Below, piece after piece: positions 1-8,956 of a stretch of DNA of 64,000 nt (the first letter of the stretch is position 1; each line of letters opens with the position of its first letter). The notes below the pieces were generated by a model. That model saw only the letters and a program-made list of their open reading frames with translations. It was not told where the DNA came from and searched no databases. The stretch lies in NCBI RefSeq assembly GCF_019320115.1, contig NC_089584.1:72261533-72325532 (forward strand), given 5' to 3'. The position numbers were made by a program, and so were the translations under genes. The DNA is from Miscanthus floridulus. Its lineage: Eukaryota > Streptophyta > Magnoliopsida > Poales > Poaceae.

Positions 1-692
1 TGGATCTGCTCATGAAGAAACTCAAAGACTGAACCAATGAGAAGCAAGAAGTCATACACATTCATGATTCCCGCATGATGTGTGAAGAGCATGGAAACAC
101 TAGGCATACAGGGAACAACTGACCTAAAACCCATGAGGATGTGAACTTCATCAACAATAACTACTTTTGTCCTCAATAGAGTCAAGGATGGAATCAGCAA
201 CAAAGGCCAAATTACCAAGGTAACTATCAAGATAATAATTATAATAATTTCAATGATCAACCACCCTTGAGAGAATTGATTTCTGGCCAAGCTAAAATTA
301 TGGAGGGCTTATCTAGAAAACCAGCTTCCAATGATAAGATCTTAGAAAACATAAATAATAGAATGGATAGCTTCTCATCTACCATTAAGAGCCAGCATAG
401 CTTTAATAAAATGATAGAATCACAAATAGCTCCACTAGCGGTTATTGTTCCTCTGACCGACAAAGGTAAGATTCCGTGGCAACCGGAAGGTCTAAAAACT
501 ATAAATCTTGTCGGTATTCACAATGCAACATACTACTGTATACAACCATCAACGGGAAGGTGGATAGATTATTCCTTGCCTAAAAAGAAGAGTGATCCGG
601 GGAGACCTATCATCCCCATCGCCATTGGACCTCATATTTCCAAGAAGTTGTCTATGACTTTGGAGCAAGTGTCAACATTATGCCTAAGGTAA
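1..692 (+). pseudogene. Ty3 (Athila/Tat-like) gag C-terminal fragment
   Basis: This is the 3' part of a retrotransposon gag gene, entering from the left window edge. Bases 81-122 read in frame as a decayed CCHC zinc knuckle: the second Cys is His, the central Gly is Arg and the last Cys is a stop. A Q/N/Y-rich stretch follows (about 175-265). An open segment of 141 codons (267-692) then has the KILENINNRMD and FNKMIESQIA motifs typical of plant non-chromoviral Ty3 gag proteins. An in-frame TAG at about 178 sits where Gln is expected. A frameshift near 650 separates this frame from the protease that follows. It is a degenerate remnant with no LTR of its own in the window. Lineage is assigned from remembered family motifs and could be Athila or Tat. 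Confidence 0.75.
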
Positions 693-988
693 TCTATGAT
701 CAAATTAATGGAGATACTTTGTACACAAATATGCATTTGCAACTTGCAGATCAGTCACTCTGCTACCCCAAGGGAGTTCTTGAAGATGCCATTGTTCGAG
801 TGGGACAATCATATGTTCTCATAGACTTTGTGGTTTTGGCAATAGGTGGAGATGTAAGGGCACCCATTATCTTGGGCCGACCTTTCTTGAGCACTGCAAA
901 AGCCATCATCTACGTAGACAGTGCCAAGATATGCTTCATGATCAAGGATAAAAAGGAGAAGTTTTCTTTCAAGAATCGTATCTTGTAA
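655..988 (+). pseudogene. Retropepsin-like domain, copy 1
   Basis: This is a retroviral-type aspartic protease domain. The active-site region reads DFGASVNIMPKVIY (from about 658), where D-T/S-G-A is usual, so the catalytic triplet is altered to D-F-G. The C-terminal flap/ILG region is present as PIILGRPFLSTAKAIIYV. The frame differs from the upstream gag frame, implying a one- or two-base frameshift near 650. The domain is followed about 110 bp later by a second, diverged copy. It would cut the gag-pol polyprotein if functional; the altered motif and frameshift argue that it is not. Confidence 0.75.
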
Positions 989-1098
989 TCTCCTGGACAT
1001 CCACAGACGCCATACCTACCCAATGAGACAACAGTGAGCAAGAAGAAAAACAGCAGGAGAAGAAGGAAGAACAAAGCCAGGCAGTCACTAGAAGAGTC

Positions 1099-1506
1099 AT
1101 GATCAACAAACTCCGATCAGAGTACGACCACCTCCTTGCTTCACCATATCTTACCAAGAAGGACGATCCAGGCATACCCATGATCGAGTGTACCATTAGA
1201 CAAAGAATATTCCATAAGACCTTTTGTGATATTGGATCAGGTGTCAATATAATCTCCAAGGTAACGTATGAATATTTATTTGGTGATGAACCTTTGTTCC
1301 CTACATATATGCAATTGCAGATGGTGGATCAATCAATCCGATTTCTAGAAGGAATAGCCAAAGATGTCATAGTAAGAATACATGATCAATATGCTCCTGC
1401 TGACTTTATGGTTCTGGACATGGGAGAAGAAGAAGACGACATACCCATCATCCTTGGAAGGTCATTCCTCAACACCACAAGTGTGATCATCTACGTTGGA
1501 TCTTGA
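1099..1506 (+). pseudogene. Retropepsin-like domain, copy 2
   Basis: A second protease-like domain, homologous to the one just upstream. It has DIGSGVNIISKVTYEYLF at the active site, then a matching LQMVDQSIRFLEGIAKDVIVRI segment, and ends in DIPIILGRSFLNTTSVIIYV. D-I-G replaces D-T-G. The two copies align over their whole length but are clearly diverged, so the tandem arrangement is old. The frame stays open for 135 codons. A basic tail rich in Lys/Arg/Ser/Pro (about 1507-1823) follows and ends at a stop. No reverse transcriptase follows, so the source element was probably gag-protease only. Confidence 0.7.
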
Positions 1507-1823
1507 CAAGTCCACTTCCAATTCCCTAGAGAAAAGGTACTCTGATATTTCAATAGTTATACCACTTATGAATAGCCAAAGAAGTCCCGCTCTAGGAGGA
1601 GATGTCGATCATCCCAACATCAGAAGAATTAATCCCCAAAGAATAGATGGGAAGAAGATGAAGAACCTAAAGAAATTGTGAAAGATGAACCTGCTCCACC
1701 AAAGTCAAGTCCACAAACCAAGCAGGTGTGGAAGGAAAAAGTGACATCATCAAAGTCACTATCACAAGAGGTGCAACCATCAAGGTCTACATCACTGAGA
1801 CCGATAGATGAACCCAAGGAATG

Positions 1824-1998
1824 AATAAGACTAGAGAAAGTACTCTCTAGAGGACTTAAAATTCTGAACCCTCGACAGGAGGTAAAATTGGTAGTTATCC
1901 ATATTTACTTTTCTACATCAGCATTGCATTTAGAAAAATAAAATAAAAATTGTATCGTTGCATCATAAATATTATATGTGCGCTTGTAGATTTCTTTC

Positions 1999-2042
<44 letters not shown>

Positions 2043-2221
2043 TATCTAGTCACATGAAATACTAAAGTACTTCTTAGTGTCATTCTAGAAGTGGCGCTAG
2101 GTAGTACCAACAAGCATTTCTGGCAGCATCGCTAGGGATGACAACTTAGTAAAATGATGCTAAGAAATGTCAATAATCATTAGGTGACTACTTAAACAAG
2201 TGACTAGTTAATAAATACCAA
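1824..2221. other. Non-coding remnant between Ty3 fragment and truncated LTR
   Basis: No coding sequence is seen. The segment begins after the protease-tail stop and is AT-rich. Near 2121-2143 it has a stretch (TTTCTGGCAGCATCGCTAGG) that loosely resembles the primer-binding region of non-chromoviral Ty3 elements. It ends abruptly where homology to the Tat LTR begins (about 2222-2226). It is probably the untranslated part of the same old element. Confidence 0.4.
2002..2041. repeat. (AT)n microsatellite
   Basis: About 40 bases of uninterrupted alternating T and A. It is a simple repeat in non-coding DNA. Confidence 0.97.
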
Positions 2222-3851
2222 CAGCGTGCCAATCAATTTGACCCTATAATTGACAAGAAGACAAGATTGATCAGTAATTTAAGGTGGAATATGCTGGTGT
2301 TTGTCCAGACAGTTCCAAATGTGCGGCTAAGTAGCTGATGATACAAGGCTATTGAATAGAGAGTCGATATCTAGCGTGTTCATGATGCATGATAAGCAAG
2401 ATGAGCATATTGGCAATTATTAGTTACTCAATTGCATAGATCTAAATAGTCGATGATCATGAAAACATGCAAAAAGGTGTAAGAAGTAGACGTGGAAGCA
2501 TTAAATGAGAAACATACTAGCTTTTAACCAAGACAAAAACACCATACACTTATCAGATCCAATCTGTCATCTCTAACAGTGGCGATACGAGCCAGACCGA
2601 TGCAATTGTGATAGAGATAATAGGTTAAACCCTCAAAGCATACGAATCTATACGTGCTTAATAGGATCATGAAAGCATGCTACGATGGTGGAAGCATTGG
2701 CGATCAACTAAATAGATGATGCAGACATAGCATGCAGCCAGGGGCTATGTTTGACCATAAGCAAGACTTGCTATTCAATGATCTTCGGCCTATAGTGCTA
2801 ATAGTGGGGGTCGAGCAGATCGATGGCAGCCATAATAGCAGTTCTAGAGCATATTTCATTAACTAGCAAGCCTTACCTAGGGCTAAACATATCCTAACCA
2901 CATGCTATCTTCGATCAAGATTGGATCAAAATGGCTAAGTTAACCGAAACCATCATTGAAGTGAGATGTAAATAGGTAAAAGCAATAGGACGATGAATCG
3001 AAGAGATATAAAGCCGGTCCATTTCAATCTTAATTGGGCAATGGGTGATTTTGTTACAAATCATAGGAAACTAAATGTAATAATATCGATAACTAGCAAA
3101 TCTATTAAAAGATGGCAAGAAAGCCCTACCCATATTAATAGATTTAGCCGATAACTAATCCGTATCAAAATTTGTATGAGATATGAGCCGGACCAATGCA
3201 GCCGTATGAATTTTGATAAGAATTGAGGGTAACTTGTATTAGATAATTATAAGAGATACAAGCCAAACTGATGCAACCTTACAATTAACCGATGATAACT
3301 AACTTATACCGTACTTGCAAGAGATCAGACTTAACCGAGGGCAGCCCTACAAACAAAATATAAGTGGTGACGGATACTCACAAACAAATCAGAGGTCAAA
3401 CTTAACCTATGGCAGACCTGCCTGCTAAAGAACTCACCAAGATCTACTCTACTCCTACTCCTAGGGATGGTGTAAGCCGAAAGGTAAAGGTACTAGTTTT
3501 TGATCGATCACTGAGATATCTGTTACAATAGCCGGGGTTCAATATTTATACCTGAGGCTCGACTATGAGTCCTGGTCAAACAAGACCGATCTCAAACTTG
3601 GAAAGAAAAATAAAGCTTTCTAAATTGTGATAACTTAGGCCTTAATCTTTCCTTTATATGAAGTTCGACGCGTCTTCTTGGTTCTTGCCTTGTCATTCTT
3701 ACCAACGGGGCCCGTTCCCTTGGAATGATGGCATCATCTTATCCAGTTGATGGCAATTTAGTTAGTTGATCTTTGCCGAATATTTTGGCTTTCCTTGATA
3801 AGGTTTTGACCTCATGGTCTCCTCATCCCGAACCAAATTTTGGTGTCAACA
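2222..3851 (-). repeat. 3' LTR of outer Tat element (truncated)
   Basis: Aligns with 38321-40068 over its whole length, for example the shared CAATTTGACCCT start and the GGTGTCAACA end, which is the TGTTGACACC start of the LTR on the minus strand. It lacks the last roughly 130 bp of the LTR (38190-38320 in the other copy) and an internal segment of about 130 bp near 2545. Many single-base differences separate the two copies. Confidence 0.9.
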
Positions 3852-3868
3852 CATGCCCTCCAATTTTG
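3852..3868 (-). promoter_or_regulatory. Polypurine tract of outer Tat element
   Basis: On the minus strand, a purine-rich AAATTGGAGGGCATG directly precedes the 3' LTR start, the expected place for plus-strand DNA priming. The inner Tat element has a closely similar tract at its own 3' LTR. Confidence 0.7.
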
Positions 3869-4458
3869 GGATAAACTGATTTTATTTCAAAATTATCATT
3901 GCATGCACCGCACTTCCAACCATCTACTCTGATCCCATACTAACTTCTTTGGTCTTCTTGTGGATTTGTTCCATTGGCCTCTCTCAATCATGAAGTTTGG
4001 CCACTCGATGGTGATCATCCATTTGTCTTCCTCAACTCGTGCTTTGTAGTCGATCTCTTGTCATTTCTTTGATCTGGCTAACACTGTACCCTATTGTGCA
4101 CAAATTCTTCTACCATCACCGACTGTTACAGTGGTGGTTGGCTTTTTGGGTTAATCGTCTCCTCAAGTTTGGTCCATCAGCTAATTGACTGAACTTTGGC
4201 TGATCAATTATGGGGCCTATCTACGGACACACATGAAAAAGCAAATTGTAGCGAATAATATTTCACGTCCACATCCCGGATTTGAATGCAACTGTAAATA
4301 ACCTTGATGAATAACATTTTCAAATCCGCTACTTCTGCAATTGTTGCTTTCTTATTAGACCATGTGTGGCTTCTTCGACATTCGAGATGGCCTTCCATCT
4401 TCCATAAATTGAATTTATTTTTCTCGACTCAAAAGATCCATCAGTATCCCACTCTAGC

Positions 4459-4466
4459 TATAAATA
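4459..4466 (+). promoter_or_regulatory. TATA box of antisense gene copy 1
   Basis: TATAAATA on the plus strand, about 110 bp upstream of an ATG at 4573 in good plant context (ACCATGGCT). The same motif stands at the matching place of copy 2. It lies inside the retrotransposon but points against the element's own direction. Confidence 0.65.
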
Positions 4467-5451
4467 CACTCTTAAAGGACAGTCGAGGGATCACATATGT
4501 TCCTACCTCCTCTCTTGTCACTGTGCAACTTCTTCCTCCCTAGTTTTAAACTGTCCCTCATTTTCCAAAACCATGGCTGATGGTAAGCGTCCTGCCGATG
4601 ATCCCCTGGATGAAGAACTCCCCATGTGCCAATGCCTCTACCATCAGGGGTAAGTTAGATCATGTTCGTGTCTTTGTTCTTTTCAATGATCACCTTAACT
4701 GACTTCTCTTGATCTATAGAGCCATATCCCATGCTGGTGCCCATCATCATGCGATGGGGCTTTTTGGTGTTGCCTGAGATGCCAGATCAGCGGCACCGGC
4801 TAGATCTTCTGATGACTCCTTTGACTCCTATAATGGAGACGACGCCCGTCGTTATCTCCATGAACAAAATGTGGTGATGGACCGCTACTCTGAGGCGGCC
4901 CATGAGAGCAGTCGTCTAGAGATCTCCTTTAACGCTTCTTAGGCTACCCTTGCTGCTGAGGAGGAGGAGACCATTGTTGTCCAGACACAACTGGTGGCGT
5001 CTAATGCCAGGGTTGTGGGTAAGTTCTTCAAGATAACTCTGTATTTGATTACTCTATTTTCCTGATCTTCTCCTGACGACCTCTTTCTTCTTGTTGTAGC
5101 TCTGACGGAGCAATTGGTGGCAAATGATGTGGCTGATGCCCTGAACACCTGGGGTGTCATGTTGGTGGCCTGCCTCTAGGACGTCCCCGTGCGTGCTCAG
5201 GAGGTGGCTCTATACGATGTCTGACATGGAGCCATTGTTGCCTTGGCGATTGCTCAGGTGCGCTTAGGGCATGATCTCCATCTGCTGCAGCTCGGCTTCT
5301 CTGACAGTGAGGACCCTGACAACTACCAGGAGTTGGTGGACAACTTTGAGGGAGCCACCGAAGCCATAGTGCACATAACCCCGGCCGAAGGAATCATCAA
5401 CAACGTTTTCTTAGGCCCTTAGATTGTAATAGGGTTATGTCAATGAATAAA
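4459..5451 (+). pseudogene. Antisense cargo gene, copy 1 (three exons)
   Basis: A plus-strand gene carried antisense between the coding part and the 3' LTR of the Tat element. The structure is TATA at 4459, ATG at 4573, exon 1 to 4649, intron 4650-4719 (GTAAGT...TAG with a CTTAACTGAC branch-like site), exon 2 to 5018, intron 5019-5100 (GTAAGT...TTGTAG), exon 3 to the stop at 5420-5422, and AATAAA at 5446. Recognisable peptide blocks are DSYNGDDARRYLHE in exon 2 and TPAEGIINNVFLGP at the C-terminus. The frame is broken in exon 2 and has stops in exon 3 (a TAG where Gln fits, a TGA where Arg fits), so it is a pseudogene. The function is not recognised. Antisense ORFs at this position are known in Grande-type Tat elements; homology to them is my inference. 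Confidence 0.7.
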
Positions 5452-5873
5452 AATTCCTTTTTCACCTGTTCTTCGTGCCTCAGCTCCAAATGAATTTTTC
5501 TTTCACTGCTATTGGTTCCTTTATTAATAGCTTTTGAATTATCAACCGAAGAACCCACAAGATAACTTGGACTTCGGTCTTTTAATTGATTTAGAATAGC
5601 GGATCTAACCAGATCTACTAACTTTCTAGAGTCAGATCGTCTGGTGCCAAATGCAAACACAAAACCACATCGAGCAAATCCCCTCTAAACCTGCGGTCTG
5701 GAACCTGAGTGACAATGTAGTTGCAAAAATAGGCGCCATTCATTTGAATGCTTCAAGTGCAACTTGAGTGGTTCTGAACTCATAACTTTTCAGTCCTTAT
5801 GCATTCCTGGTCTGTGATATCTCTATTGTAAATATTTAGCCGATGCAACTCTCTATCTTGTATAAATTATCTA
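5452..5873. other. Spacer between antisense gene copy 1 and MITE
   Basis: Non-coding sequence downstream of the poly(A) signal of copy 1. I see no gene, repeat or motif that I can name; it is probably the 3' flank included in the tandem duplication. Confidence 0.4.
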
Positions 5874-6145
5874 CTCCTTCCATTCCTTAATATAAGCCAT
5901 ATAGTTTTTAGCACCAATATTAATGCACGGCTTGGGGAAGGATGTGAGACCCAGGAAAAAAAGGAAAATCAGGCCATCTTCTCTCTCCCAATCAGATTGC
6001 TTCCTAAATCTAAGGGATTGGTTGGGGCATGTGCTATGTACGGTGGGAAGGTTTCCAAACAAATCGGCATGGGAGCTGATACGTACCTATATTTTGGAAT
6101 TTTCTTTAGAAATCTATATGGCTTATATTAAGGAAACAGAGGGAG
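5874..6145. mobile_element. Stowaway-type MITE
   Basis: A 272-bp element with long terminal inverted repeats: CTCCTTCCATTCCTTAATAT at the left matches, inverted, ATATTAAGGAAACAGAGGGAG at the right. It is flanked by TA on both sides (5872-5873 and 6146-6147), the Tc1/mariner-type target duplication. The ends fit the CTCCCTCCGT consensus of grass Stowaway elements. It has no coding capacity; the open frames across it are chance. It sits between the two copies of the antisense gene. Confidence 0.92.
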
Positions 6146-6470
6146 TACTATTTAGCATTCGACTTTCAATGCTTCTTCTAGGATTCCAAAAACTGGCTTC
6201 TTGCAACCATCTCCAACTAGTTAACCCTTAGAGCCAATCTTCGGGTTTGGGTTGTGACACAAAACTGCAACAAATAAATCTTAAATCCACAGCCCCAAAA
6301 CCAAAAAAATGCAAAAAATCCCAGTAAAATGGAAATTCCTCATGTCTGTGATCTCCACAACCGCTGCTTTCCATTTGGGCACATGTGGCCTCCTCAAATC
6401 CTAGAACGGCCTTTCACCTTTTATTAACTGCACTTTATTCCGATGCGGCTCTACCCACATTAACTTTGGC
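6146..6470. other. Upstream region of antisense gene copy 2
   Basis: Non-coding. The part from about 6380 matches the promoter region of copy 1 (blocks such as TGTGGCCTCCTC against TGTGGCTTCTTC), so the duplication includes upstream sequence. Confidence 0.5.
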
Positions 6471-6478
6471 TATAAATA
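6471..6478 (+). promoter_or_regulatory. TATA box of antisense gene copy 2
   Basis: TATAAATA in the same context (GGCTATAAATATA) as the one at 4459, about 2.0 kb downstream of it. Confidence 0.65.
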
Positions 6479-7421
6479 TATAATTCCAAGGGATTAGTTT
6501 AGAAACCTTCCCACCGTTAACTTTGCCACTGCATAACTCCTCCTTCATCCTTAGATCAGAAAACCCAACTCTAGTAAAGAGCAATAGCGGACAGCAAGCA
6601 CCTGCTGGCGACATACCAGAAAAGGATCTCCCCTGTACCATCGCCTCTGCATCCTAGGGTATGTTGGCATTGCATTCAAGATCTTTCGATAACCATCTGA
6701 ACTTGGTAATTTTCGTTTCATAGGAACGTCACTTGGGCCAGCGTCCAAAACCTTCTGGCGAGGTTTGAGGCTCAACCGGCGGCATCTGCGGCCTCCTTCG
6801 TCGATTCTTTAGACTCATATAATGGAGATGATGCACTGCATTATCTTCATGAGTGGGACAAGGCGCCGAGTCATCATTGGGAGGCGACCCAAGAAACTGA
6901 GTGCCTAGAAGCCACCTTGGCTGCCTCCAAAACTGCTCTCGCCACCGTGGAGGGGGTGAGTAGCACTTTATGGGCACGACTAGCAGACTCCGACGCCAAG
7001 GTCGTAGGTAGGATCCTTAGAAGAAACTGCTGTCTCTTTACCATTCTGCCCCATCATGCTTTTCTTCATGATTCTTTTCTTTCCCTATCATAGCTCTAAC
7101 GGAGGAATTGGAGGCCCTCCAACTGGTGGTGAACAATGTCGCTGGGGCTCTAAACACCCGGGGTGATCTAGTGGTGAGTTGCCTCTAGGACATCCCTATG
7201 TGTGCTAGGGAGATCGCTCTCCACGGTGTCTGCCATGGGGCTACGGTCGCCCTGACCATCACCCAGGTGAACATCGAACACGAGCTCCAGTGGCTTCAGC
7301 CTAGCTTCACAAGTGGTGACAATCACCATGAGCTGTGGAGAATACTTCCTCGGCCAAAGGAATCATGAACAACGTTTTCTTTGGCCCTTAGTTTGTACCT
7401 AGGATTATGATTATGAATAAA
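6471..7421 (+). pseudogene. Antisense cargo gene, copy 2 (three exons)
   Basis: A second, diverged copy of the gene at 4459-5451 with the same exon-intron plan. Exon 1 runs to 6658, intron 1 is 6659-6723, exon 2 is 6724-7007, intron 2 is 7008-7093, exon 3 ends at the stop 7389-7391, and AATAAA is at 7416. Exon 2 is open and reads DSLDSYNGDDALHYLHEW followed by an Ala/Glu-rich, probably helical segment. The start codon has become ATA (6584-6586) and a one-base shift follows in exon 1. Exon 3 shares with copy 1 a TAG at the same Gln-like position, suggesting that this stop predates the duplication. Conservation of both intron positions shows that it was once a spliced plus-strand gene. The function is not recognised. 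Confidence 0.7.
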
Positions 7422-7853
7422 ATCTTCAATCAATCTTCCTTGTGTTTTTCTCTATTTTGTGTGGATGCTCCCTTGAACTATAGGCGATGCATGCCGCACC
7501 AGATTTTGCCTTCTTAGGCTGAATTAGGATTGTTAATTTTTTGTTCTAAAGGCGATACTTTGCTAGTACCGGTTGTCAATCCTGGCGATGATCTGAATTT
7601 GATCATACTCGAGTAATAATCTTAATCACCAGGGTTAAAGTCCCACAATGAACAATTGCTTTCAAAAATAGCCTATGATGATTAAGTAATAAATCACTTA
7701 TGAAACCCCAAAAATCACCGGCTGTCAAACTCTTTCAAAATGTTGTGTGTTTAAACCCAATTATGTTTCCTTAAAATAGAATAGCTATACTCTGATGAAT
7801 TAATCCATAAGGGTAGTGTTCAACCATTCCATAACGATCAACTAGAGGAGTCA
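7422..7853. other. Linker between antisense genes and Tat protease region
   Basis: No gene seen. This is where RT, RNase H and integrase would be expected in an autonomous Tat element; they are absent. Confidence 0.5.
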
Positions 7854-8951
7854 TTAAAATAAACTCTCAGAGCCGATTGCTTGGATCAGCTGTTGGCATT
7901 CATCATTGACTTTGATAACACCTCCTTCACATATTCTACCAGAGAAGCACTCGTAGCCTCCAAATTCCCAATAGGATGGATCAGCAGCTGCCACACTTAC
8001 AGAGGTGTTGGCTCGAACAACTTCAACATTATCTCCTTGCCATTGGATAAGGCATTGGTGCATTGTCGAAAGGGATGTAGCAATTAGCATGGATCCAATC
8101 ACGACCAAGGAGCAGGCTATATGTTCCTTTTCCATTGATGATGAAGAAAGTAGTAGGTAGAGTTTTACTTCCAATCATCAACTTGACATTAACTGCCCCC
8201 ATGTCTTAGATGCGTTACCTCCAAAGTCTTTTAGCATCATATTGGTCTCAAGCAAATCTCCAAGACCTTTTCCAAGTTTGTAGAACATGGTATAAGGCAT
8301 TAGATTGACTGCAACACCTCCATCGACTAACATCTTGGTCATCGGCTTTCCATCAACAAATCCTTTCATGTATAAAGCCTTCAAGTGTCGATGCTAAGAT
8401 GGTTTCTCAAACATAGCTTGTTGGGACTGGAGGGTCAGCTGAGCCACTGCTTCTCTGAATTCTTCTTCATCATACTCCTCTTCATTAGACTCTCCTTGCC
8501 CATACATGGAGGGAGCTCTGAATTCTATAGGAAGGATGAAAACCATATCAATATTAGTCGATGGCTTACCCTTATCGGTTGTTTGCTTGATGCGCCATGT
8601 CCGAGGATTGCTATACTTCTGAGCTTCCAATTCTTTATTTCTCAATCATTAGACTCTTCTTTTCTAGATCCTTGTTAGACCTCCTAGACACCATTGGCCT
8701 TCTTGCCAAACATACTCTTTATCTTCATCACGACCGGCCCAATTCTGATCATATGCATGCTTACATAGCCGATCATGAACTCCTTTACTTTTTATGCACC
8801 GATCCATGTTGTTAGATTGATAACCCAAACATTCATGGATGGACCAATGGTTGGCTTGAGATTGCCTAAACTCTTAATATTGATTACTGCACTCTGGACA
8901 GTTACATCCTATGGGAAATCTCAAACCTTCGTTCTAGCAATGTCTGAAGAA
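7854..8951 (-). pseudogene. Outer Tat gag C-terminus and protease
   Basis: Read on the minus strand, the segment continues gag directly after the chromovirus insertion. FFRHCWNEGLRF and CNCPECS (8951 downward) match the inner Tat gag at the same place. A linker (8394-8645) follows. The protease region (8178-8384) has KMLVDGGVAVNLMPY, the D-G-G form seen also in the inner element. A further block (7854-8174) has MHQCLIQWQGDNVEVV and YWEF, matching 32886-33131. Several frameshifts and stops break the frame. The protease would process the polyprotein; here it is inactive. The sequence stops before RT. Confidence 0.75.
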
Positions 8952-8956
8952 AGGAT
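8952..8956. repeat. Target-site duplication AGGAT, left
   Basis: AGGAT directly left of the LTR; the same five bases follow the right LTR at 24522-24526. They prove a single insertion event into the outer Tat element. Confidence 0.95.

Noticed and set aside
5923..6231. 102-codon plus-strand ORF
   Set aside because: It crosses the MITE and its right end, so it is not a gene.
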